Positions 1 to 4,886 of a DNA stretch of 9,804 bases are shown here, piece after piece. Both the position numbers and the translations under genes were made by a program. Source of the stretch: SAR324 cluster bacterium (GTDB lineage: Bacteria; SAR324; XYD2-FULL-50-16). How positions within the stretch are numbered: position 1 is the first letter of the stretch; each line of letters begins with the position of its first letter. The notes beneath the pieces are model-generated. The model worked only from the letters and a program-made list of their open reading frames with translations, was not told the DNA's origin and ran no database searches. The stretch is from NCBI GenBank assembly GCA_002401295.1, contig NVSR01000069.1:2478-12281 (forward strand). The letters run 5' to 3'.

Positions 1-294
1 AAATCGAAGAAAGTCTGTATCCTTGCACAATTCTCTATAAATGCCAGGAGAACCCACTTCTAAGTAGTATTCAAAAGAGAAAGGATCATCCACATCGAGG
101 ATTAGTGATATTTTCTTGCTCACTGCGGTGCAATTATCAAGGGTAAGATCTCCACCCTTATCAATCACAACATCAAAAATGGTGTTCCCATTTTCTTGTT
201 TTAGCACCAGGTCCACCAGTTCAATCCCTAGTTCATCTAAGGTTGGCTGAATCAAGGCCGTGAGATGTTCGTATTGACTTTCTGAAAGCTGCAT
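1..294 (-). CDS. rimP: Ribosome maturation factor RimP (N-terminal 98 residues, runs off the window)
   Basis: Reading the minus strand from the ATG at 294 gives 98 uninterrupted codons to the window edge; the C-terminal part and stop lie outside. The translation fits the RimP N-terminal domain. It has an opening helix followed by LGIELVDLVL (about 22-31), then a beta strand ending DVVIDKGG (41-48), the LDNCTAVSKKIS stretch (52-63), LDVDDP (66-71), and YYLEVGSPGIYREL (76-89), which is the family's LEVSSPGxxRPL signature with minor changes. RimP is a cytoplasmic factor for 30S subunit maturation, usually about 150-160 aa, and usually heads an operon with nusA and infB, which would lie beyond position 1. 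A modest AAGGGA precedes the ATG by about a dozen bases. Recognition of the family is firm. The downstream operon is inferred. Confidence 0.93.
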   Translation of the reverse strand, partial: MQLSESQYEHLTALIQPTLDELGIELVDLVLKQENGNTIFDVVIDKGGDLTLDNCTAVSKKISLILDVDDPFSFEYYLEVGSPGIYRELCKDTDFLRF

Positions 295-354
295 ATAATA
301 AAATTCCCTTGTATTTCATAAGGCAAAAGCTTGTCACAAATAGCCCTTTAAGTA

Positions 355-396
355 ATCGTAATCAGTGAAAGTAACATGGCAACCTTTCTCTGGCAA
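355..396 (-). promoter_or_regulatory. Candidate tandem promoters for rimP
   Basis: On the minus strand two TTGCCA boxes (plus-strand TGGCAA at 377-382 and 391-396) each have a possible -10 box downstream. The first pairs with TACGAT (355-360) over a 16-bp spacer, and the second with TACTTT (368-373) over a 17-bp spacer. Both -35 boxes match TTGACA in five of six positions, but the -10 boxes are weaker. The leader to the rimP ATG would be roughly 55-70 nt. This is a motif-based prediction only. Confidence 0.4.
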
Positions 397-456
397 TCCA
401 TTTTCCAGAAAAAGTAGATGTTTGCCTTTTATTATTTAATACACTGATATTCAATA

Positions 457-582
457 ATTTTGTCCCTCTATCTTTCCCTTTATTTTAGGTGGGAAAGATA
501 TTTTTGACCACCTCTTTTCCTTTTTTCTAAGTTTTAGTTTCTATTGAGGAAAAAAGGAAATTTGGAGGGACCGACACAAAAT
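457..582. repeat. Nested inverted-repeat block, possible three-way-junction RNA or MITE-like element
   Basis: Three sets of inverted repeats are nested. The outer arms are ATTTTGT (457-463) plus CCCTC (464-468) on the left, and GAGGG (565-569) and ACAAAAT (576-582) on the right, with a six-base bulge at 570-575. Inside lie a perfect 10-bp hairpin, TATCTTTCCC (469-478) with GGGAAAGATA (491-500), and a perfect 12-bp hairpin, TTTCCTTTTTTC (516-527) with GAAAAAAGGAAA (549-560). The block starts 20 bp past the stop of the acetoacetate decarboxylase-like gene and lies upstream of rimP, so it could be the 3' region of the former. On the minus strand no hairpin is followed by a U tract. On the plus strand the first hairpin is followed by TTTTT. 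No clear target-site duplication was seen. It may be a structured RNA, a palindromic mobile repeat or an atypical terminator. Confidence 0.55.
469..505 (+). terminator. Hairpin plus T5, terminator-like on the plus strand
   Basis: A perfect 10-bp stem (469-478 with 491-500, 12-nt loop) is followed at once by TTTTT (501-505). The shape suits rho-independent termination of plus-strand transcription, yet no plus-strand gene lies to its left in this window. It may block antisense transcripts, or be only part of the larger folded block. The stem is AT-rich apart from three G-C pairs, so it is modest as a terminator. Confidence 0.35.
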
Positions 583-602
583 AAGGAACCTTTCCAGAGT
601 CA

Positions 603-1337
603 CTAAAAACAAGCCACCAGTTTTCCTGAACTGACAGAGCCATCGAGTTCGAACTGTCGGCATTCAAGAGGCCGTATGATAGGTAGTTTATGCCAAGGGT
701 CAATCACAGAAGCACCAGTCAGATCACAATCTGCGACGGCATCCCACGATGCAACCGGATTCAGCTCCAGTAGCGGTTCAATCAATGCCAAGGAGGGTTC
801 TTTGGCTGACATGCTGTCGTCATTATTCTGCAAGGTTAAGAATGGAAATAGAGGGAAAGAAACAGTTTCTGTTTTTTTCTTCCGCTCAATTCTAGCTTTG
901 GCAATAACAACTCCCGCAGGACGTTCCACGGCGGCCAACAGATGATTGTTCTGGTAGGTAAAGCGCACAACCCCTGTTTTTTTGGGACGTTCTGTAACCG
1001 AACTGATCTTTAGTTTCACATCACTATCAGAGATCAGGTAGGGGATATAGTTGTATTCCTTTCCTTCATAAATACATTGAATAGAAAGAAAGGCATCATT
1101 GTAGATCCCTAAATTGGACCAAGGATATTCAATAAAGTTCAAAGAAGCTACAGGAACCTCAGCCAATTCCAAAATATGGGGGACTAATTCTGCCGCAACT
1201 TCCGCATCTGTTTCATATTCGTAAACTGTCCATTTCGCACCTTTAAACTGAAATGGAGGTTCGTGAAAAGCGGGGGAGTGTGTGGGACAAGTTGCTCCCC
1301 GCATCGTTGTTCTAGTTAGTTTACCTTGGATACTCAT
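603..1337 (-). CDS. Acetoacetate decarboxylase-family protein with altered active-site surroundings
   Basis: The 244-aa product matches the length of Clostridium acetobutylicum acetoacetate decarboxylase and follows its order of motifs. These are SPAF (21-24), YETD (41-44), LVPHILE (51-57), SNLGIYNDAF (74-83), YIPYLISDSD (97-106), the PKK triplet (118-120), and a C-terminal LPI..L segment. In the classical enzyme the first Lys of PKK forms the Schiff base and the second lowers its pKa, so K119 and K120 are retained. However, the usual GRE box before PKK reads ISSVTE, and the Glu of the Y-x-E motif is Asp (D81). The substrate may therefore differ, or catalysis may be lost. The ATG at 1337 is chosen because AGGAGG (1346-1351) sits at ideal distance; an in-frame TTG at 1370 would lie upstream of that ribosome-binding site. 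It is a single-gene unit with its own leader. Confidence 0.82.
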   Translation of the reverse strand: MSIQGKLTRTTMRGATCPTHSPAFHEPPFQFKGAKWTVYEYETDAEVAAELVPHILELAEVPVASLNFIEYPWSNLGIYNDAFLSIQCIYEGKEYNYIPYLISDSDVKLKISSVTERPKKTGVVRFTYQNNHLLAAVERPAGVVIAKARIERKKKTETVSFPLFPFLTLQNNDDSMSAKEPSLALIEPLLELNPVASWDAVADCDLTGASVIDPWHKLPIIRPLECRQFELDGSVSSGKLVACF

Positions 1338-1351
1338 TACCGCTTCCTCCT
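1338..1351 (-). promoter_or_regulatory. Shine-Dalgarno site that fixes the start of the decarboxylase-like gene
   Basis: The minus strand reads AGGAGGAAGCGGTA immediately before ATG 1337. This is a full-strength AGGAGG with about eight bases of spacing. It lies inside the longer TTG-started reading frame, which argues that the extra 11 N-terminal codons are not translated. The same nonamer AGGAGGAAG occurs again further upstream in the leader at 1416-1424, where no start codon follows at a suitable distance. Confidence 0.8.
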
Positions 1352-1514
1352 GTTTTATAGGGAATAACAAAAGTGAAATGCTGATTATGTAGATACTCCA
1401 ATGGTACTGTGGGTTCTTCCTCCTATAGCTGCTACTATATTTGATACCTCAAGCAAAATGCCCTCAATCTTGTCTGTCTAGACCAAAAGAGAACCATTAA
1501 TTAGTTTTTACAGT

Positions 1515-1544
1515 GCTATACTATGTTTTCTTGGTCATTGGCAA
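1515..1544 (-). promoter_or_regulatory. Candidate promoter for the decarboxylase-like gene
   Basis: On the minus strand TTGCCA (plus positions 1539-1544) is followed after 18 bp by TATAGC (1515-1520). Transcription would start near 1508 and give a leader of about 170 nt. The region 1371-1563 holds no gene. It also contains a small palindrome, TATAG-N6-CTATA (1424-1439), within that leader. This is a motif match only, and the true start could be nearer the gene. Confidence 0.33.
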
Positions 1545-1563
1545 TTTTTTTTCAAAAAATCAT

Positions 1564-1569
1564 TATAAT
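1564..1569 (+). promoter_or_regulatory. Candidate -10 element upstream of the plus-strand small genes
   Basis: A consensus TATAAT at 1564-1569 lies in AT-rich DNA, preceded by an A/T-tract region (1545-1560). The closest -35-like box, TTGGCA (1538-1543), is 20 bp away, longer than usual. If it is used, transcription would begin near 1576 and enter the hairpin at 1590-1623 before the small membrane-protein gene at 1701. It lies back-to-back with the candidate minus-strand promoter at 1515-1544. Confidence 0.35.
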
Positions 1570-1589
1570 TTTAAGAAGTGATTGAGAAA

Positions 1590-1623
1590 ACTCCAGTCAC
1601 TTTTTGATACGAACCACTGGAGT
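1590..1623 (+). promoter_or_regulatory. Leader hairpin before the small membrane-protein gene
   Basis: ACTCCAGT (1590-1597) and ACTGGAGT (1616-1623) are perfect 8-bp inverted repeats with an 18-nt loop. They lie just past the TATAAT at 1564 and about 80 bp before the ATG at 1701. No T tract follows, so it is not an intrinsic terminator. It could be a 5'-leader structure or a protein-binding dyad. The 330 bp from 1371 to 1700 otherwise hold only promoter-like signals. Confidence 0.4.
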
Positions 1624-1700
1624 CCCTGACCAAAGAGTGTTACAACAAAAGAAAGAAAATCAGAGGCAAATTATAAATTTAGGCATGAAAGCGCTTCAAA

Positions 1701-1997
1701 ATGACACTAGATTACGATTTAATCATTTTTTACATCAAAGTTTTTTTCAGTTGTGTTGCTGTGCTCACTCTCGGGCTCACATTAATCCGGCCTGCACCAG
1801 TAAAAAAATCGAATTCCATACAAAGAACGGCCCGGCAATCTAAGTTACCTTCAGTAGAAGAGATTGAGAATATGAACCAAGTAATCCCTCATCAGAAAAA
1901 CCAAAAAAAAAGGGCTGATGAGATCATTAAATTGGCCAGGAAGAACCCTCAGCTGACAGCTAACCAAGTCAGCCAATGGCTCAGAGACAAAGGTTAA
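1701..1997 (+). CDS. Small single-pass membrane protein with FliF-like C-terminal tail
   Basis: This 98-aa protein has one clear hydrophobic segment at about residues 7-29, ending LIRPAP, then a basic polar linker and a C-terminal amphipathic block. The block (about 72-96) contains ADEIIKLARKNP and ANQVSQWLRDKG. In the flagellar MS-ring protein FliF, the second membrane helix ends in a similar LxRP turn, and the cytoplasmic tail ends in an LAxxNPxxxAxxIRxWL motif that docks onto FliG. Here that arrangement appears without the periplasmic ring domains. The similarity was recognised by eye and a FliG-binding role is inference. The start is the only ATG after an in-frame stop at 1686-1688; the ribosome site is weak (GAAAG, 1687-1691). 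A 111-bp gap separates it from the next gene on the same strand. Confidence 0.6.
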   Translation: MTLDYDLIIFYIKVFFSCVAVLTLGLTLIRPAPVKKSNSIQRTARQSKLPSVEEIENMNQVIPHQKNQKKRADEIIKLARKNPQLTANQVSQWLRDKG

Positions 1998-2110
1998 ACT
2001 GATCACTTCTGTTCTTTTTTTACGGATGGAGAGATTTGAATTCTGTTACTTCCAGGGCTAGTTTGGTAGCAGTAATTTCCCCCTAAAACAACAGGAGACA
2101 AAGGTGATTG

Positions 2111-2431
2111 ATGAAACCCTCAGAGATTAGAAAGAGATTGGAAAATGGTGATATGACGGTTCAGGAATGGGTGGAGTGTGTATTTGCCGACGAATGGACA
2201 AAGAAGTTTAAAAAAATTAATGGCAGTCTTCCCGGGGAACCAAACAGTCGCTGGAATTTTCTAAAGAATCGTATCGGATGGAAGGTCCGCAATAAAATAA
2301 TTAATAATCAAATACTGGAAGATCAAGAATGGCTGGATGGGCTGACGAAGCAATACGGGTTGAGGTATTCCTTCCGTAATGGGAAAGTTGACTTTGCTCT
2401 CATGAAAGAAAGCAAGAAAAAAAAATCATGA
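2111..2431 (+). CDS. Small basic hypothetical protein (106 aa)
   Basis: I do not recognise this family. The ATG at 2111 follows AAGGTGA (2101-2107) closely, with GGAGA a little further upstream; a TTG at 2108 in the same frame would add one residue and is less likely. The protein is soluble-looking, helical and rich in Lys/Arg and Trp. It contains the segments QEWVECVFADEWTKKF (about 18-33), SRWNFLKNRIGWKVRNK (46-62) and a lysine-rich end (KESKKKKS). It has no signal peptide, membrane helix or cysteine cluster. The charge pattern would suit nucleic-acid or acidic-partner binding, but that is inference. It ends 10 bp before a strong terminator and may be co-transcribed with the FliF-tail-like gene upstream. 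Confidence 0.6.
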   Translation: MKPSEIRKRLENGDMTVQEWVECVFADEWTKKFKKINGSLPGEPNSRWNFLKNRIGWKVRNKIINNQILEDQEWLDGLTKQYGLRYSFRNGKVDFALMKESKKKKS

Positions 2432-2480
2432 CAAAAAAATAGCAGGAATACCGGGTTCGGTATTCCTGCTTATTCATTCC
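2432..2480. terminator. Bidirectional rho-independent terminator between the small gene and ahcY
   Basis: AGCAGGAATACCG (2441-2453) pairs with CGGTATTCCTGCT (2458-2470) as a perfect 13-bp stem around a GGTT tetraloop. It is preceded on the plus strand by seven A residues (2433-2439), which become a U tract for minus-strand transcripts leaving ahcY. On the plus strand TTATTC follows, giving a weaker run for the small gene ending at 2431. It is the clearest terminator in the window. Confidence 0.92.
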
Positions 2481-2498
2481 CTCAGAAATGGGGGAAGA

Positions 2499-3809
2499 TT
2501 AGTAGCGGTAATGCTCAGGCTTGTATGGGCCTTCAATCTTAAGTCCCAAGTAATCAGCCTGCTCTTCGCTCAGAACATCCAACTCAACGTTCAGCTTATC
2601 CAAGTGCAAGCGGGCAACTTTTTCATCCAGAGTTTTAGGCAAAGTATAGACCTTATTCTCATATTTATCGGCATTTTTCCAAAGCTCCATCTGCGCCATC
2701 ACTTGATTGGTAAAGCTATTGGACATGACAAAACTGGGGTGACCTGTAGCACAACCAAGGTTCACCAAACGACCTTCTGCCAGAATAATAATTTTCTTTC
2801 CATCAGGCCAGATTACTTGATCAACTTGAGGCTTGATTTCCACTCGTTGTAAAGTCTCGTCATCAAAAACAGAGGCTACCTGGATTTCAGAATCAAAATG
2901 GCCGATGTTACAAACAATGGCTTCATCAGGCATGCTATCCATGTGCTCACGAGTGATCACATCGGCACAACCAGTAGTGGTGACAAAGATATTCCCAATC
3001 TTAGCCGCTCGAGCCATTGACATGACTTGATAACCTTCCATTGCTGCCTGCAGAGCACAAATAGGATCGATTTCTGTTACGATCACGCGAGCTCCCATTC
3101 CTTTGAAAGAAGCAGCACAACCTTTACCGACATCACCATAACCGGCAACAACAGCGACCTTACCAGCGATCATCACGTCAGTAGCGCGCTTGATTCCGTC
3201 CAACAAGGACTCACGGCAGCCATAGAGGTTATCAAACTTGGATTTAGTCACAGAGTCATTGACGTTGAAAGCAGGTATTTTCAAAGCGCCAGTTTCTTCC
3301 ATTTTGTATAGTAAATGGACACCTGTAGTTGTCTCTTCGGAAAGTCCTCGAATGTCAGCCAAAAGCTCAGGCATTTTATTATGAACCAATCCAGTGATAT
3401 CACCACCATCATCCAACAGCATGTTGGGTCCCTTGCCATTAGCCCAAGTCATTGTCTTCTCAGCACACCACCAATACTCTTCTTCTGTCTCACCTTTCCA
3501 GGCAAAGACAGGTACACCTGTCTCAGCGATAGCCGCTGCCGCTTGATCTTGAGTGGAGAAAATATTACAGGAAGCCCAACGAACTTCAGCACCCAAAGCA
3601 GTCAATGTCTCGATGAGAACAGCCGTTTGAATGGTCATATGCAGGGAACCAGCAATGCGAGCACCTTTCAATGGCTGAGATTCAGCAAATTCAGTGCGAA
3701 GAGACATCAATCCGGGCATTTCCGCTTCGGCGATAGTGATTTCTTTCCGTCCCCATTCTGCCAGGGAAATATCCGCTACTTTATAGTCTTGCTCTAACTC
3801 GGTATTCAT
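2499..3809 (-). CDS. ahcY: S-adenosylhomocysteine hydrolase (adenosylhomocysteinase)
   Basis: AhcY reversibly cleaves S-adenosylhomocysteine into adenosine and homocysteine with bound NAD, removing the product that inhibits methyltransferases. It acts in the cytoplasm, normally as a tetramer. The 436-aa product is close to full-length human AHCY (432 aa) and lacks the roughly 40-residue insert of many long bacterial forms. Visible motifs are SLHMTIQTAVL (55-65), DDGGDIT (133-139), SEETTTGVH (157-165), NVNDSVTKSKFDN (172-184), the Rossmann GYGDVG (213-218), NIGHFDSEI, GHPSFVMSNSFTNQ and the C-terminal HYRY. Lys179, Asp183 and Asn184 match substrate-pocket residues of the human enzyme. AAGGA (3816-3820) lies six bases from the ATG at 3809. 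Only 47 bp separate it from the HTH-cyclase-like gene upstream on the same strand, with no convincing promoter between, so co-transcription is likely. Confidence 0.98.
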   Translation of the reverse strand: MNTELEQDYKVADISLAEWGRKEITIAEAEMPGLMSLRTEFAESQPLKGARIAGSLHMTIQTAVLIETLTALGAEVRWASCNIFSTQDQAAAAIAETGVPVFAWKGETEEEYWWCAEKTMTWANGKGPNMLLDDGGDITGLVHNKMPELLADIRGLSEETTTGVHLLYKMEETGALKIPAFNVNDSVTKSKFDNLYGCRESLLDGIKRATDVMIAGKVAVVAGYGDVGKGCAASFKGMGARVIVTEIDPICALQAAMEGYQVMSMARAAKIGNIFVTTTGCADVITREHMDSMPDEAIVCNIGHFDSEIQVASVFDDETLQRVEIKPQVDQVIWPDGKKIIILAEGRLVNLGCATGHPSFVMSNSFTNQVMAQMELWKNADKYENKVYTLPKTLDEKVARLHLDKLNVELDVLSEEQADYLGLKIEGPYKPEHYRY

Positions 3810-3838
3810 ATCTAGTCCTTATAATTAGTGGAGTAACC

Positions 3839-3861
3839 GCTGAGATTTGGAGTTTCTCAGC
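3839..3861 (-). promoter_or_regulatory. Intercistronic hairpin overlapping the upstream stop codon
   Basis: GCTGAGA and TCTCAGC (3839-3845 and 3855-3861 on the plus strand) form a perfect 7-bp stem with a 9-nt loop. The stem includes the TGA stop (3857-3859) of the HTH-cyclase-like gene and lies 30 bp before the ahcY start. No U tract follows on the minus strand, so it is not an intrinsic terminator. It could influence mRNA processing or ahcY translation. It does not resemble the known SAH riboswitch to my eye. Confidence 0.4.
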
Positions 3862-4591
3862 CGACAAAAATGTTATGTAAGGTCAACTTTTTTTCCAATC
3901 CTATGATGGAGATGGCTTGGGTTTCAGATTTGACTTTTTCAGAGGCAATCCTTTGCCAAGTATCTTCACTGAGAACCAGGTTTGCCGAGCTTTCCCGGGT
4001 AGCCCATTGGTTCATCATGAACACACTATTCACCGTATCTCCCAAAATATCAGGCCTTGAGTAGTCAGGGTGCCCGATAGCTCCCAAATAGATTTGACCA
4101 GTATGCAAGGAAGCTAAAAGCTTTGTGCCTTGCAAGAGTCGACAGCCTTTTACCGCCGCATCAAAAGCGCGTTGTGCGTGCGCTGGCCCTGAAAAGTAAG
4201 CCAGGAAGCCATCTCCCACATACTTAACGGTGACACCACCATAATTCAGGACAGTTTCCGTCAATAGTTGGAAAATGCTATTCACCCACAAGGCTACTTC
4301 TCTGACGGATAATTCAGCGGAACGATAGGCGTAATCCCGTAAACTCGTATTGATGACTGTTGCTTCAAAGGTATCACTCGCCCTTTCATCACCCACTAGA
4401 ATCCATTCCACAGAGCATTTCAGTATGCAAGATAAAGGAACCAGCATGGTAATATCCGGCGCGTTCTCTCCTCGTTCCCATTTGGAAACGGCTTGTGCTG
4501 AGATTTGTAACGAATTAGCCAGCTGATTCTGTGTCAGCCTGGACTTCTCCCGAAGTGATTTGATTCGTTTTCCCAGTTTTGACAAGTCCAT
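3857..4591 (-). CDS. XRE helix-turn-helix fused to a degenerate class III nucleotidyl cyclase-like domain
   Basis: The 244-aa protein opens with a Cro/C1-type HTH (about 5-60: LGKRIKSLREKSRLTQNQLA, then AQAVSKWERGE and a typical hydrophobic end). From about residue 75 it follows the class III adenylyl/guanylyl cyclase fold: a first strand at 77-81, YGGVTVKYVGDGFLAYF (117-133), AFDAAVKG (142-149), HTGQIYLGAIG (163-173) and PDILGDTVN (180-188). Of the catalytic set, the second metal Asp (D127), the Lys and Asp that read the base (K123, D181) and the Asn (N188) are present. The first metal Asp appears as Ser83 and the transition-state Arg as Met192. A catalytically weak or dead, nucleotide-binding transcription factor is the likely reading, but this is inference. 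Genes with cyclase and HTH parts joined this way are unusual. It precedes ahcY on the same strand, and its upstream DNA is full of dyads that could be autoregulatory operators. Confidence 0.82.
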   Translation of the reverse strand: MDLSKLGKRIKSLREKSRLTQNQLANSLQISAQAVSKWERGENAPDITMLVPLSCILKCSVEWILVGDERASDTFEATVINTSLRDYAYRSAELSVREVALWVNSIFQLLTETVLNYGGVTVKYVGDGFLAYFSGPAHAQRAFDAAVKGCRLLQGTKLLASLHTGQIYLGAIGHPDYSRPDILGDTVNSVFMMNQWATRESSANLVLSEDTWQRIASEKVKSETQAISIIGLEKKLTLHNIFVG

Positions 4592-4603
4592 GATGCTTCT
4601 CAG

Positions 4604-4666
4604 AAAGTTTCAAAGTTTCGCTAAGTGTAGCAAGGTGGCATAAAAATGCGATAACGCTTTGCGTTA
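4604..4666. promoter_or_regulatory. Cluster of palindromes and a tandem repeat upstream of the HTH-cyclase gene
   Basis: Just upstream of the ATG at 4591 are two perfect tandem copies of AAAGTTTC (4604-4611, 4612-4619). Three perfect short dyads follow: GCTA-N4-TAGC (4620-4631), GCAT-N4-ATGC (4638-4649) and TAACGC-TTT-GCGTTA (4652-4666). A minus-strand -10-like TACACT overlaps the first dyad. The arrangement suits operator sites for the neighbouring XRE regulator, but no binding is shown by sequence alone. Confidence 0.45.
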
Positions 4667-4886
4667 ATTTCACTCAAGGAATGGTTGAATTGAGGAGATA
4701 TTTTCCTTGAATTACCTATATTGATAGAATCTAAAGCCCAGAACCCGCTCCGTCAAATAAAGCCTAAAATCAGAGGATAAAATAAGAACCGACCCACAGT
4801 TATAGTTGATGTTTTATAAAAACTGGTGAAGAGTAAAAATAATTTGATGAAGTCAATTCTTTCACAAATTTACTCTAGGTCCCGAA
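4667..4886. other. Non-coding divergent region between the HTH-cyclase and aminotransferase genes
   Basis: This AT-rich stretch holds no gene. It contains an inverted repeat TCAAGGAA (4674-4681) with TTCCTTGA (4703-4710), separated by 21 nt, and two direct copies of TTGAATT (4685-4691, 4707-4713). I could not find a well-spaced -35/-10 pair for the aminotransferase gene. TAGAAT near 4724 is the best -10-like hexamer. Confidence 0.4.

Noticed and set aside
457..582. Two-hairpin block read as a short CRISPR array
   Set aside because: The repeats are inverted, not direct, with no regular spacers and no cas genes.
676..945. 89-codon open frame on the plus strand opposite the decarboxylase-like gene
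   Set aside because: Antisense to a recognised protein family, with no ribosome site or similarity.
1338..1370. TTG-started 11-codon extension of the decarboxylase-like gene
   Set aside because: It contains the strong AGGAGG site that serves the ATG at 1337.
1604..1843. Plus-strand frame of 79 codons starting at a TTG
   Set aside because: No ribosome site, begins inside the leader hairpin, low-complexity product, and it overlaps the better-supported gene at 1701 in another frame.
3315..3797. 160-codon open frame on the plus strand inside ahcY
   Set aside because: It lies wholly opposite the highly conserved ahcY gene, has no family resemblance, and is explained by codon shadowing.
3810..3861. 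Possible SAH or SAM riboswitch before ahcY
   Set aside because: Only 47 bp separate it from the upstream gene, and the single 7-bp hairpin lacks the conserved cores I know for these riboswitches.
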